Of a stretch of 64,000 bases of DNA, positions 43,807 to 51,475 are shown in pieces. How positions within the stretch are numbered: the stretch's first letter is position 1; each line of letters starts with the position of its first letter. The notes beneath the pieces were generated by a model that saw nothing but the letters and a program-made list of their open reading frames with translations, was not told the DNA's origin and made no database searches. The translations under genes and the position numbers were made by a program. The stretch covers positions 124,001 through 188,000 of the forward strand of contig NZ_BMTW01000014.1 of the NCBI RefSeq assembly GCF_014649875.1, in the 5' to 3' direction. Origin of the DNA: Streptomyces rubiginosohelvolus (lineage in GTDB: Bacteria > Actinomycetota > Actinomycetes > Streptomycetales > Streptomycetaceae).

Positions 43807-44394
43807 ATGCCCAGTGACGAACGACGCCGCATCTCCGACCTCGACACCCTCAAGGCGATCGGCCACCCCCTGCGCCTGAAGCTCTACCGCGCCCTGCACA
43901 TCAAGCGCACCGCCACCGCCTCCCAGCTCGCCGACCAGGTCGACGAGGCGGTCTCCCTCGTCAGCTACCACCTGCGCAAGCTCGCCGACCACGGACTGAT
44001 CGAACCGGCCGAGGGGCAGGGCACCGACGGCCGGGAACGCTGGTGGCAGCCGTCCTCCCGAGGGCTGACCTACAACGACGCGGACTTCGACGACGCACCG
44101 GACAGGGCCGCCGTCTACGCCGCCGCCAGCCGCATGTCCTTCGACCAGCACGTCGAGCTCTACCGCGCCCACCAGAGCGCACGGCACACCTGGGACGCGG
44201 AGTGGCGCAGTGCCTCCTGGAGCTCGGAGAACCTCCTCAGGCTCACCGCCGCCGAACTGGCCGCCCTCAGCCAGGAGATGGGCGCGCTGATCGACCGTTA
44301 CGAGGAAGCGGGCCGCGCCCGCGACGACGCGGGCGACACGGCGGGCCGGGAGAGCGTCGCCCTGCACACCTACGGCTTCCCCTTCCGCCCATGA
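43807..44394 (+). CDS. ArsR-like winged-helix transcriptional regulator
   Basis: 195 residues. Winged HTH about 12-85 (LKAIGHPLRLKLYRAL, SQLADQVDEAVSLVSYHLRKLADHGLIEPA) without metal-binding cysteines, followed by a ligand- or dimer-type C-terminal domain. The stop overlaps the MFS gene ATG by four bases (ATGA), so regulator and exporter are one unit. The operator block upstream fits autoregulation and a drug- or small-molecule-responsive repressor. Confidence 0.88.
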   Translation: MPSDERRRISDLDTLKAIGHPLRLKLYRALHIKRTATASQLADQVDEAVSLVSYHLRKLADHGLIEPAEGQGTDGRERWWQPSSRGLTYNDADFDDAPDRAAVYAAASRMSFDQHVELYRAHQSARHTWDAEWRSASWSSENLLRLTAAELAALSQEMGALIDRYEEAGRARDDAGDTAGRESVALHTYGFPFRP

Positions 44395-45683
44395 GCCCGC
44401 CCGACTCTCCCGGAAAGGCCGCACCCGTGACCGTCACCGCCGTGGAAGCCCCCGAACGCCCCGCGCACCGTGACCCGAACGTCCTGCGCTGGCTCGGCGC
44501 GTACACCGCGTCGATGATCGGCGACAGCGTCTACTTCATGGCCCTCGCCTGGGCCGCCGCCCGTACCGGCAGCGCCTCCGGCACCGGCCTCGTCCTCGCC
44601 GCGGGATCGATACCCCGGGCGCTCCTCATGCTCGGCGGGGGAGTGCTCGCCGACCGGCTCGGGCCCCGCCGCGTCGTCATCGGCAGCGACACCGCCCGCG
44701 CCGTCCTGGTCCTCGTCCTCGCCGCGGTCCTGGTCCTCACCGCGCCCACCGTGGGCGTCCTGCTGGTCGTCGCCCTGCTCTTCGGCGCGGTCGACGCCCT
44801 GTTCCTGCCCGCCGTCGGAGCGCTGCCGCCCCGGATCAGCACCCCGGGCCAGCTCGCCCGGATCCAGGGCCTGCGCGCACTGGCCGCGCGCGGCTCCTCG
44901 ATCATCGGCGCGCCGATGGGCGGGGTCGCCGTGGCGACCGGCGGCCCCTCGCTCGCCTTCGCCGCCGCCGGAGTGCTCTTCGCCCTGTCCCTGCCGCTGC
45001 TCCTGAGCCTGCGGATCAGACCCCTGGCCGAGCCGGAGACCTCCGGTGAGGCAGCGGCCGCCGCGAAGGCCCCCAATGCCTGGCACGACCTCGTCGGCGG
45101 GCTCCGCTACATCCGCCACGACCGCCTGCTCGGCCCGCTCATGCTCGTCATCGCCCTCAGCGAGCTGGGCTTCGTCGGACCGCTCAACCTCGGCCTGATC
45201 CTGCTCTCCGAGCAGCGCGGCTGGGGCGCCTCCGGCATGGGCTGGATCGTCGCCGGATTCGCCGCCGGGGCGGCCGGGTCCGCCCTCCTCCTCGCCGTCC
45301 GGGGCCGGGTGCCCCGCGCCGGACTCGTGATGAGCCTGATGGCGCTCGTCGGCGCCGTCGGCATCGCCGCCCTGGCCCAGGTCCCCACGGTCGCCCTCGC
45401 CGCCGCGGTCGCCGCGTTCGTCGGCCTGACGGCCGGTCTGGCCGGCGCGCTGTGCGGTGCCCTCGTCCAGACCGCCGCCGCCCCGGCGTACCTGGGCCGG
45501 GTCACGTCCGTGTCGACGTTCTTCACCTACGCGCTGATCCCGCTGAGCTATCCGGTCACCGGGGCGGCCATCGCACTCTGGGGGACCGGATCGGTGTACG
45601 CGGTCAGCGCGGCCGTGTGCGGGACGGGCGGCGCGGCGGGCCTCGCCCTCACCGCACTCCGCCGCGCCGAACTGCCCCGCTGA
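44391..45683 (+). CDS. MFS transporter (MFS_3/EntS-like exporter)
   Basis: 430 residues with 11-12 membrane segments. Conserved motif A-like loop GGGVLADRLGPRRVV after helix 2 and the central loop PLAEPETSGEAAAAAKAPNAWHDL-type linker followed by GLRYIRHDRLLGPL, typical of this branch. ATG 44391 overlaps the regulator stop. Probably exports the compound sensed by the upstream repressor. Confidence 0.9.
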   Translation: MSPPDSPGKAAPVTVTAVEAPERPAHRDPNVLRWLGAYTASMIGDSVYFMALAWAAARTGSASGTGLVLAAGSIPRALLMLGGGVLADRLGPRRVVIGSDTARAVLVLVLAAVLVLTAPTVGVLLVVALLFGAVDALFLPAVGALPPRISTPGQLARIQGLRALAARGSSIIGAPMGGVAVATGGPSLAFAAAGVLFALSLPLLLSLRIRPLAEPETSGEAAAAAKAPNAWHDLVGGLRYIRHDRLLGPLMLVIALSELGFVGPLNLGLILLSEQRGWGASGMGWIVAGFAAGAAGSALLLAVRGRVPRAGLVMSLMALVGAVGIAALAQVPTVALAAAVAAFVGLTAGLAGALCGALVQTAAAPAYLGRVTSVSTFFTYALIPLSYPVTGAAIALWGTGSVYAVSAAVCGTGGAAGLALTALRRAELPR

Positions 45684-45760
45684 CCCGTCAACCGCCCGAC
45701 CGGGGCCGCCACCCCCGGCCGGACGCCCGCCGGACCACCGGCCCCGTCACGCGCCCCGCG

Positions 45761-46393
45761 TCACATCCCCAGCTCGGCCTTCCGTACCCGCTCCACCGCT
45801 GCCTGGTCGCCCTCCACCTGCACGTCCGCCGCGCTCTGCCGTCCGTACGCGAACAGCAGCAGCTCGGCCGGCTCGCCGGTCACCGTCACCACCGGGGTGC
45901 CCTTGTGGGCCACCGCCGTGCGGCCGTCCGGGCGGCGCAGCACCAGGCCGACGGGGGAGCGGCGGCCCACCAGCCGGGCGGTCTTCTCCACGTTCGACCA
46001 GAGCACATCGGCGAAGACCGGGTTCAGCTCGCGGCGCGACCAGTCGGGCTGGGCCCGCCGCACATCCTCCGCGTGGACGAAGAACTCCACCGTGTTGGCC
46101 GCCTCGTCGATCTGCTTCAGGGCCATCGGGGAGAACCGGGGCGGTCCGGTACGGATCAGCTGGATCAGTTCCTCGTACGGCTTCGCCGCGAACTCCGCCT
46201 GCACCCGCTCCAGCCGGGCCTTCAGCACACCCACCAGCAGCCCGCCCGCCGCGTCCGCGCGGCGTTCGCGGACCACCACATGGGCGGCCAGGTCGCGGGT
46301 CTTCCAGCCGTCGCACAGGGTCAGGGCCTCGGGGCCGGCCGCTTCCAACAGATCGGCGAGCAGAAGACGTTCACGCTTCGCATGGGTCGACAT
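45761..46393 (-). CDS. TIGR03085-type protein (DinB/mycothiol maleylpyruvate isomerase-like fold)
   Basis: 210 residues. The N-terminal block TLCDGWKTRDLAAHVVVRERR is the signature of this actinobacterial family, which belongs to the four-helix DinB superfamily; the conserved His may bind metal. ATG 46393 follows TACGCT (46401-46406, seven bases away), so the transcript is probably leaderless. Function unknown. Convergent with the MFS gene. Confidence 0.82.
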   Translation of the reverse strand: MSTHAKRERLLLADLLEAAGPEALTLCDGWKTRDLAAHVVVRERRADAAGGLLVGVLKARLERVQAEFAAKPYEELIQLIRTGPPRFSPMALKQIDEAANTVEFFVHAEDVRRAQPDWSRRELNPVFADVLWSNVEKTARLVGRRSPVGLVLRRPDGRTAVAHKGTPVVTVTGEPAELLLFAYGRQSAADVQVEGDQAAVERVRKAELGM

Positions 46394-46400
46394 GCCCGCC

Positions 46401-46406
46401 AGCGTA
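46401..46406 (-). promoter_or_regulatory. Candidate -10 hexamer of the TIGR03085-type gene
   Basis: On the minus strand TACGCT ends seven nucleotides before ATG 46393. Confidence 0.4.
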
Positions 46407-46465
46407 CGACCGTCACCCCGGGTCCGCCCAGTGGACGTCCGGCCGGGAAACGTCCGGCACCACGG

Positions 46466-46471
46466 CACAAT
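46466..46471 (+). promoter_or_regulatory. Candidate -10 hexamer of hisI
   Basis: CACAAT ends six nucleotides before ATG 46478; no Shine-Dalgarno sequence. Suggests a leaderless hisI-trpE transcript. Confidence 0.45.
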
Positions 46472-46477
46472 GGCCCC

Positions 46478-46852
46478 ATGACCAGCACGCCCGACCCCAC
46501 CCCGCCCACCGGCAGCCTCGACCCCGCCATCGCCGCCCGCCTCAAGCGCGGCGCCGACGGCCTGGTCCCGGCCATCGCCCAGCAGTACGACACCGGTGAG
46601 GTGCTGATGCTCGGCTGGATGGACGACGAGGCGCTGCACCGCACCCTCACCACGGGCCGCTGCACCTACTGGTCGCGCAGCCGCCAGGAGTACTGGGTCA
46701 AGGGCGACACCTCGGGCCACGTCCAGCACGTGAAGTCCGTCGCCCTGGACTGCGACGCCGACACCGTCCTCGTCAAGGTCGACCAGACCGGCGCCGCCTG
46801 CCACACGGGTGACCGCACCTGCTTCGACGCCGACGTCCTCCTCGACAGCTAA
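46478..46852 (+). CDS. hisI: Phosphoribosyl-AMP cyclohydrolase
   Basis: 124 residues, HisI domain only (no HisE fusion, as in other actinobacteria). Magnesium site DCDAD (91-95); zinc cysteines C92, C108 and C115 in GAACHTGDRTC. Opens the imidazole ring of PR-AMP in histidine synthesis. Separated by about 8.5 kb from the his operon and followed nine bases later by trpE, with which it should be co-transcribed. Confidence 0.95.
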   Translation: MTSTPDPTPPTGSLDPAIAARLKRGADGLVPAIAQQYDTGEVLMLGWMDDEALHRTLTTGRCTYWSRSRQEYWVKGDTSGHVQHVKSVALDCDADTVLVKVDQTGAACHTGDRTCFDADVLLDS

Positions 46853-46861
46853 GGTCCGGCC

Positions 46862-48355
46862 ATGGATCTCGACACCTTCCGCAAACTGGCCGTCGACCGG
46901 CGCGTCGTCCCCGTCAGCCGCCGCCTCCTCGCGGACGGCGACACTCCGGTCGGCCTGTACCGCAAGCTCGCCGCCGAACGCCCCGGCACCTTCCTGCTGG
47001 AGTCCGCAGAGAACGGCCGCACCTGGTCGCGCTACTCCTTCATCGGCGTCCGCAGCGACGCCACCCTCACCGCCCGCGACGGCGAGGCCCACTGGCTGGG
47101 CACCCCGCCCGTCGGCGTGCCCCTGGCCGGCGACCCGCTGGACGCGCTCCGGGCCACCGTCGAGACCCTGCACACCCCGCGCGACCTGGTCGTGGACGAG
47201 GGCCTCCCGCCGTTCACCGGCGGCATGGTCGGCTACCTCGGCTACGACATCGTGCGCCGCCTGGAGAAGATCGGCGAGCACGGCGGCGACGACCTGAAGC
47301 TGCCCGAGCTGACCATGCTCCTCACCTCGGACCTCGCCGTCCTCGACCACCAGAACGGCACCGTCCTGCTGATCGCCAACGCGATCAACCACAACGACCT
47401 CGCCACCGGCGTCGACGAGGCCCACGCGGACGCCGTCGCCCGCCTCGACGCGATGGAGCGCGACCTGCGCCGCCCGGTCGAGAACGCCCCCGCCGTCCTG
47501 CCCCCCTCCGAGCTGCCCCCGTACACCGCGCTGTGGGGCGGCGAGGCCTACCAGGACGCCGTGGACGACATCAAGGAGCGCATCCGGGCAGGCGAGGCCT
47601 TCCAGGTCGTCCCCTCCCAGCGCTTCGAGACGCCCTGCACCGCGAGCGCCCTGGACGTCTACCGGGTGCTGCGGGCCACCAACCCGTCCCCGTACATGTA
47701 TCTCTTCCGCTTCGACGGGTTCGACGTCGTCGGCTCCAGCCCCGAGGCCCTCGTCAAGGTCGAGGACGGCCGGGCCATGGTCCACCCGATCGCCGGGACC
47801 CGGCACCGCGGCGCCACCCCGCAGGAGGACCAGGCGCTCGCCGAGGAACTGCTCGCCGACCCCAAGGAGCGCGCCGAGCACCTGATGCTCGTCGACCTCG
47901 GCCGCAACGACCTGGGCCGGGTCTGCGAACCGGGCAGCGTCGAGGTCGTCGACTTCATGTCCATCGAGCGCTACTCCCACGTGATGCACATCGTCTCCAC
48001 CGTCACCGGCCGCGTCACCGAGGACCGCACCGCCTTCGACGTCCTCACCGCCTGCTTCCCCGCGGGCACCCTCTCCGGCGCTCCCAAGCCGCGCGCCATG
48101 CAGATCATCGAGGAGCTGGAGCCGAGCCGCCGCGGACTGTACGGGGGCTGCGTCGGCTACCTCGACTTCGCCGGGGACTCCGACACCGCCATCGCCATCC
48201 GGACCGCCCTCCTCCGCGACGGCACCGCGTACGTCCAGGCCGGGGCGGGCGTCGTCGCCGACTCCGACCCGGTCGCCGAGGACACCGAATGCCGCAACAA
48301 GGCGGCGGCCGTGCTCCGCGCCGTCCATACGGCCAACCGGCTCCACGGCCGCTGA
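46862..48355 (+). CDS. trpE: Anthranilate synthase component I
   Basis: 497 residues; makes anthranilate from chorismate with ammonia from a TrpG partner (not in this window). The N-terminal domain binds feedback tryptophan at the LLES motif (FLLESAENGRTWSRYSFIG). The catalytic C-terminal part has SPEALVKVED, PIAGTRHRG, FPAGTLSGAPKPRAM and YVQAGAGVVADSDP. No Trp-codon leader peptide was found, since hisI lies directly upstream. Confidence 0.96.
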   Translation: MDLDTFRKLAVDRRVVPVSRRLLADGDTPVGLYRKLAAERPGTFLLESAENGRTWSRYSFIGVRSDATLTARDGEAHWLGTPPVGVPLAGDPLDALRATVETLHTPRDLVVDEGLPPFTGGMVGYLGYDIVRRLEKIGEHGGDDLKLPELTMLLTSDLAVLDHQNGTVLLIANAINHNDLATGVDEAHADAVARLDAMERDLRRPVENAPAVLPPSELPPYTALWGGEAYQDAVDDIKERIRAGEAFQVVPSQRFETPCTASALDVYRVLRATNPSPYMYLFRFDGFDVVGSSPEALVKVEDGRAMVHPIAGTRHRGATPQEDQALAEELLADPKERAEHLMLVDLGRNDLGRVCEPGSVEVVDFMSIERYSHVMHIVSTVTGRVTEDRTAFDVLTACFPAGTLSGAPKPRAMQIIEELEPSRRGLYGGCVGYLDFAGDSDTAIAIRTALLRDGTAYVQAGAGVVADSDPVAEDTECRNKAAAVLRAVHTANRLHGR

Positions 48356-48410
48356 ACGCCCGCTGAACCGCTGACGGCCGACCGGCTCCACGGGCGTCGG
48401 GGCGGTAGGG

Positions 48411-48416
48411 GATAGT
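48411..48416 (+). promoter_or_regulatory. Candidate -10 hexamer of the Trp-operon membrane protein gene
   Basis: GATAGT ends seven nucleotides before GTG 48424, which favours that start over GTG 48415. Confidence 0.4.
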
Positions 48417-48423
48417 GGAGGGC

Positions 48424-49089
48424 GTGAGTGCTGTTCCCGTACCCCAGCCCCGTGCCCGCACCGCCGACTCCGCGTCCGGCGCCGCGCCCGACTCCGCGGG
48501 GAGCCGCCGCTCCCTCGCGGCCGCTCTGCTCCTGGGCGCGGTGGGCGCGACCGTCGTCCTCCTCGCCTCCGGGCAGACCTGGGCCGAGGGCCAGGCGGCC
48601 ACCGGCGGCGGCGCGCTGCCGCTGACCGCCGACGGCCGGGACGTCACGGGCGCCCCCGCCGCCCTCGCCATCGTCGGGCTCGCCGCCCTCGTCGCCGTCT
48701 TCGCCGTACGCGGCGCGGGCCGCCGGATCGTCGCCGCGCTGCTGGCCCTCAGCGGTCTCGGCGCCACCCTCAGCGCCTGGGCCGGAGCCTCCGACAGCAC
48801 GGCCCTCGATGCGGAGGCGGCCAGGACCACCGGTGACGCGGCGGCCACCATCCACGCCCTCAGCCACACCGCCTGGCCCTACGTCACCGCCGTCGGCGGC
48901 CTGCTGATCCTGCTGGCCGGGCTCCTCGCCCTGCGCTACGGCAGCCGCTGGCCCGCCATGTCCGGAAAGTACGAGCGCGACGGCACCCCCCGCCCCGGCA
49001 AGGCGCCCCGCACCGCCCCCGACCCGGACCGGCCCGAGGACCTGTGGAAGGCCCTGGACCGAGGCGAGGACCCGACGCGCGAGGCGTGA
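48424..49089 (+). CDS. Trp biosynthesis-associated membrane protein (Trp_oprn_chp/TIGR02234)
   Basis: 221 residues with four membrane segments: about 30-50, 75-95, 102-120 and 150-170. The tail is soluble, Pro- and Asp-rich, with KYERDGTPRPGKAPRT. The family is named for its constant place in actinobacterial trp clusters; its job is not known. GTG 48424 is chosen for the -10 element in front; GTG 48415 adds three residues. Confidence 0.85.
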   Translation: MSAVPVPQPRARTADSASGAAPDSAGSRRSLAAALLLGAVGATVVLLASGQTWAEGQAATGGGALPLTADGRDVTGAPAALAIVGLAALVAVFAVRGAGRRIVAALLALSGLGATLSAWAGASDSTALDAEAARTTGDAAATIHALSHTAWPYVTAVGGLLILLAGLLALRYGSRWPAMSGKYERDGTPRPGKAPRTAPDPDRPEDLWKALDRGEDPTREA

Positions 49090-49202
49090 CCCCCACGCTC
49101 ACCCCCTGCGGCCCCGTACGGGACAATGGAACCGAGCCGTCCCCCGGGCGGCGGCCCCATCTACCGCGTCACCCACAGCGCAACACCAACGAGGAGCAAC
49201 TC

Positions 49203-49454
49203 ATGGCGGGCACGAGCCACGGACACACCCCGGCCGCCTGGACCGGTGCCATCATCACGTTGATCGGCTTCTGCGTCGCAGGCGTCTTCATGGTCGCGGC
49301 CAACCCGCTCGGTTTCTGGGTCGGCGTCGCCGTGATCTTCGGCGGCGGACTCGTGGGCCTCGCCATGCGGGCCGCCGGTCTCGGCGCGCAGAAGGAGTCG
49401 GCCGAGATGGTCGAGGCCCGGGCGCGCGCCGGGCGGGCGCAGATCTCCCACTGA
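49203..49454 (+). CDS. HGxxPAAW motif small membrane protein
   Basis: 83 residues. Carries the family motif HGHTPAAW at about 6-13 followed by two membrane helices (about 15-33 and 38-56) and a charged C-terminal helix. GAGGAGCAAC precedes the ATG. Found in actinobacterial trp clusters; function unknown. A strong terminator follows. Confidence 0.87.
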   Translation: MAGTSHGHTPAAWTGAIITLIGFCVAGVFMVAANPLGFWVGVAVIFGGGLVGLAMRAAGLGAQKESAEMVEARARAGRAQISH

Positions 49455-49492
49455 TCCGGCCGCCGGACCGTCCCGGCGACCGACACGCAGAC

Positions 49493-49522
49493 AGGCGCAG
49501 CCCCGGTGGGGCTGCGCCTTTT
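49493..49522 (+). terminator. Terminator after the HGxxPAAW gene
   Basis: Perfect 12-bp stem AGGCGCAGCCCC with its inverse around GGT, followed by TTTT. A start codon for the next gene at 49506 would lie inside this hairpin, so it is excluded. Confidence 0.92.
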
Positions 49523-49535
49523 CGCGTCGTCGGGG

Positions 49536-49541
49536 GACAAT
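49536..49541 (+). promoter_or_regulatory. Candidate -10 hexamer of the DUF2752 gene
   Basis: GACAAT ends six nucleotides before GTG 49548 and lies just past the terminator. Confidence 0.5.
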
Positions 49542-49547
49542 CGGCGG

Positions 49548-50174
49548 GTGGACGCCTCGCCTACCCCCGCCGCAGCCCAGCCCCCGGACCCCGACCCCCA
49601 GGGCGTCGGCCCCTGGAACATGCCCCTGACGGTCTGCCCGACCCCGGACGTCCCAGCCCGTCCGGCGATTGAGGACGGAACCCTCGGCGGGGAGAGCCCG
49701 CAGCCCAATGGCCCCTTGGGTGAAGGAACCTCGCAGGTGCACGAGCCCCAAGGCCCCGGTTCCGTCCTCAAACGCCGAACGGGCTGGAAAAGGCTCGGCA
49801 CGCCCCTGGGTATCCTCGCCGCCGTCACCGGGGCCTTCGCCTACGTCGGCACCGTCGATCCCAACGAGCCCGGCCACTACCCCGTCTGCCCCCTGCTCCA
49901 GCTGACCGGCGTCTTCTGCCCCGGCTGCGGCGGCCTCCGCAGCGCCCACGCTTTCATCACCGGGGACCTCGGCGCGGCGTTCTCAGCCAACGCGATCGCC
50001 ACCGCCGGCTACTTCCTCTTCGCCGCCGTCTGGGTCCTCTGGCTGGTCCGCGCCTGGCGCGGAAAGCCTCTGCGGATGGCCCTGGCACCCGCCTGGTGGT
50101 GGGGCGTGGGCGCCGTCCTGCTGGTCTTCACCGTCGTCCGGAATCTGCCGTTCGGCTCGGCGCTGGCCCCCTGA
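49548..50174 (+). CDS. DUF2752 membrane protein with repeat-derived N-terminal extension
   Basis: 208 residues. The family core is about 85-208: a membrane segment GILAAVTGAFAYVGTV, the cysteine motif CPLLQLTGVFCPGCGGLR and two more helices. Residues about 36-80 are encoded by an inverted copy pair of the Streptomyces intergenic repeat (49653-49787), so this part is not family sequence. GTG 49548 follows a -10 element; no start codon is obvious between the repeat and the core. Function unknown; placed between trpE and trpC. Confidence 0.8.
   Translation: MDASPTPAAAQPPDPDPQGVGPWNMPLTVCPTPDVPARPAIEDGTLGGESPQPNGPLGEGTSQVHEPQGPGSVLKRRTGWKRLGTPLGILAAVTGAFAYVGTVDPNEPGHYPVCPLLQLTGVFCPGCGGLRSAHAFITGDLGAAFSANAIATAGYFLFAAVWVLWLVRAWRGKPLRMALAPAWWWGVGAVLLVFTVVRNLPFGSALAP
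49653..49787. repeat. Inverted pair of the intergenic repeat inside the DUF2752 gene
   Basis: A 30-bp arm at 49653-49682 (CCAGCCCGTCCGGCGATTGA then GGACGGAACC) pairs with 49758-49787 with two mismatches, around a 75-nt loop. The same unit is intergenic at 5849-6013 and 27739-27800. Here it is read in frame. Confidence 0.8.
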
Positions 50175-50290
50175 AATGCCCAGGTAGTGGGACGCGGCGT
50201 GGCCGGATGCGAGCCCTGGGCGCTCCTGCGGATACCATCGGTACGGCTGATCCTGTTCCCTATTCACCGTTCCGGAAGGGGGCCGCTCGC

Positions 50291-51100
50291 GTGAGTGTGC
50301 TCGACGAGATCATCGACGGCGTTCGCGCCGACCTCGCGGAGCGACAGGCGCGCGTCAGCCTCGACGAGCTGAAGGAGCGCGCCGCGCGCGCCCCCCAGGC
50401 CAAGGACGGAGTCGCCGCCCTGCGCGGCGAGGGCGTCACCGTCATCTGCGAGGTCAAGCGCTCGTCGCCCTCCAAGGGGGCCCTGGCCGCCATCGCCGAC
50501 CCGGCCGCGCTCGCCGCGGACTACGAGGCCGGCGGCGCGTCCGTCATCTCGGTCCTCACCGAGGAGCGCCGCTTCGGCGGCTCGCTCGCCGACCTGGAGG
50601 CCGTCCGCGCCAAGGTCGACACGCCGATCCTCCGCAAGGACTTCATCGTCACCTCGTACCAGCTGTGGGAGGCCCGCGCCTACGGTGCCGACCTCGCCCT
50701 GCTGATCGTCGCCGCCCTCGACCAGGAGGCCCTGGTCTCCCTCATCGAGCGCGCCGAGTCGATCGGGCTCACCCCGCTCGTCGAGGCGCACGACGAGGAG
50801 GAGGCGGAGCGCGCCGTGGACGCCGGAGCCAAGATCATCGGTGTCAACGCGCGCAATCTGAAGGACCTCAAGGTCGACCGCTCCACCTTCGAGCGGGTCG
50901 CCCCCGAGATCCCCGACCACATCGTCAAGGTCGCCGAGTCCGGCGTCCGCGGCCCGCACGACCTGATCGCGTACGCCAACGCCGGCGCCGACGCCGTCCT
51001 GGTCGGCGAGTCCCTGGTCACCGGCCGCGACCCGCGCGCCGCCGTCGCCGACCTCGTCGCCGCGGGCGCCCACCCGGCGCTCCGCCACGGCCGCGGCTGA
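50291..51100 (+). CDS. trpC: Indole-3-glycerol phosphate synthase
   Basis: 269-residue (beta/alpha)8 barrel that closes the indole ring of CdRP. CEVKRSSPSKG holds the catalytic lysine, LRKDFIV and VNARNLKDL follow, and VAESGVRG and VLVGESLV complete the phosphate site. GTG 50291 is preceded by CGGAAGGGGG. Starts the trpC-M-B-A group. Confidence 0.96.
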   Translation: MSVLDEIIDGVRADLAERQARVSLDELKERAARAPQAKDGVAALRGEGVTVICEVKRSSPSKGALAAIADPAALAADYEAGGASVISVLTEERRFGGSLADLEAVRAKVDTPILRKDFIVTSYQLWEARAYGADLALLIVAALDQEALVSLIERAESIGLTPLVEAHDEEEAERAVDAGAKIIGVNARNLKDLKVDRSTFERVAPEIPDHIVKVAESGVRGPHDLIAYANAGADAVLVGESLVTGRDPRAAVADLVAAGAHPALRHGRG

Positions 51101-51119
51101 CCCGGGGACGACAGCGACC

Positions 51120-51332
51120 ATGACCGGACGTCCCGTGCCCCGCACCCGACCGGGCCTCGCCCCGGCCGGGGCTCCGGCGCGGGACCCGCACGCCCCGCTG
51201 GCGCGCGGCTGCCGCCCGCGCGGCTGCCGCGCCCCCGCCCGGCGCGTGCACGGACGGCGTGTGCGGTACGTCATCGGGGACGAGCCCGGCCAGGTCAACG
51301 GCATGCGATGGCGCCCGGGGTCCGCGCAGTAG
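51120..51332 (+). CDS. trpM: TrpM, small protein of the trpCMBA cluster
   Basis: 70 residues, Arg/Pro/Ala-rich. The C-terminal part PRGCRAPARRVHGRR then YVIGDEPGQVNGMRWR matches the small TrpM protein found between trpC and trpB in Streptomyces, where it has been linked to growth and tryptophan use; the molecular role is not settled. 19 bp after trpC. Contains one Trp codon close to its end (51308 region). The ribosome binding site GGGGACGAC is weak. Confidence 0.8.
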   Translation: MTGRPVPRTRPGLAPAGAPARDPHAPLARGCRPRGCRAPARRVHGRRVRYVIGDEPGQVNGMRWRPGSAQ

Positions 51333-51384
51333 GCGAGCCCCGGCCGACGTACCGCAGTACCCCAGCACGTTCGTACGTACGACC

Positions 51385-51419
51385 GCACCACCCCGACCGC
51401 ACGCCGGTCCCGGTGGTGC
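51385..51419 (+). promoter_or_regulatory. Hairpin between trpM and trpB
   Basis: Outer stem GCACCACC/GGTGGTGC, a symmetric CC/CC internal loop, inner stem GACC/GGTC and a 7-nt loop. It lies in the 143-nt gap before trpB, 57 nt before its start. It may modulate read-through or translation of trpB; no T-tract. Confidence 0.45.
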
Positions 51420-51475
51420 CCGCCGCTCCGCGCATACGGTGAACCCACCCGTTGCCATGCCAAGGAGCACGTCGC

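Noticed and set aside
46478..46852. hisI separated from the his operon as a sign of rearrangement
   Set aside because: hisI next to trpE is the usual Streptomyces arrangement.
46394..48391. Minus-strand frame opposite hisI and trpE, upstream of the TIGR03085-type gene
   Set aside because: Shadow of the two genes; the real start is ATG 46393.
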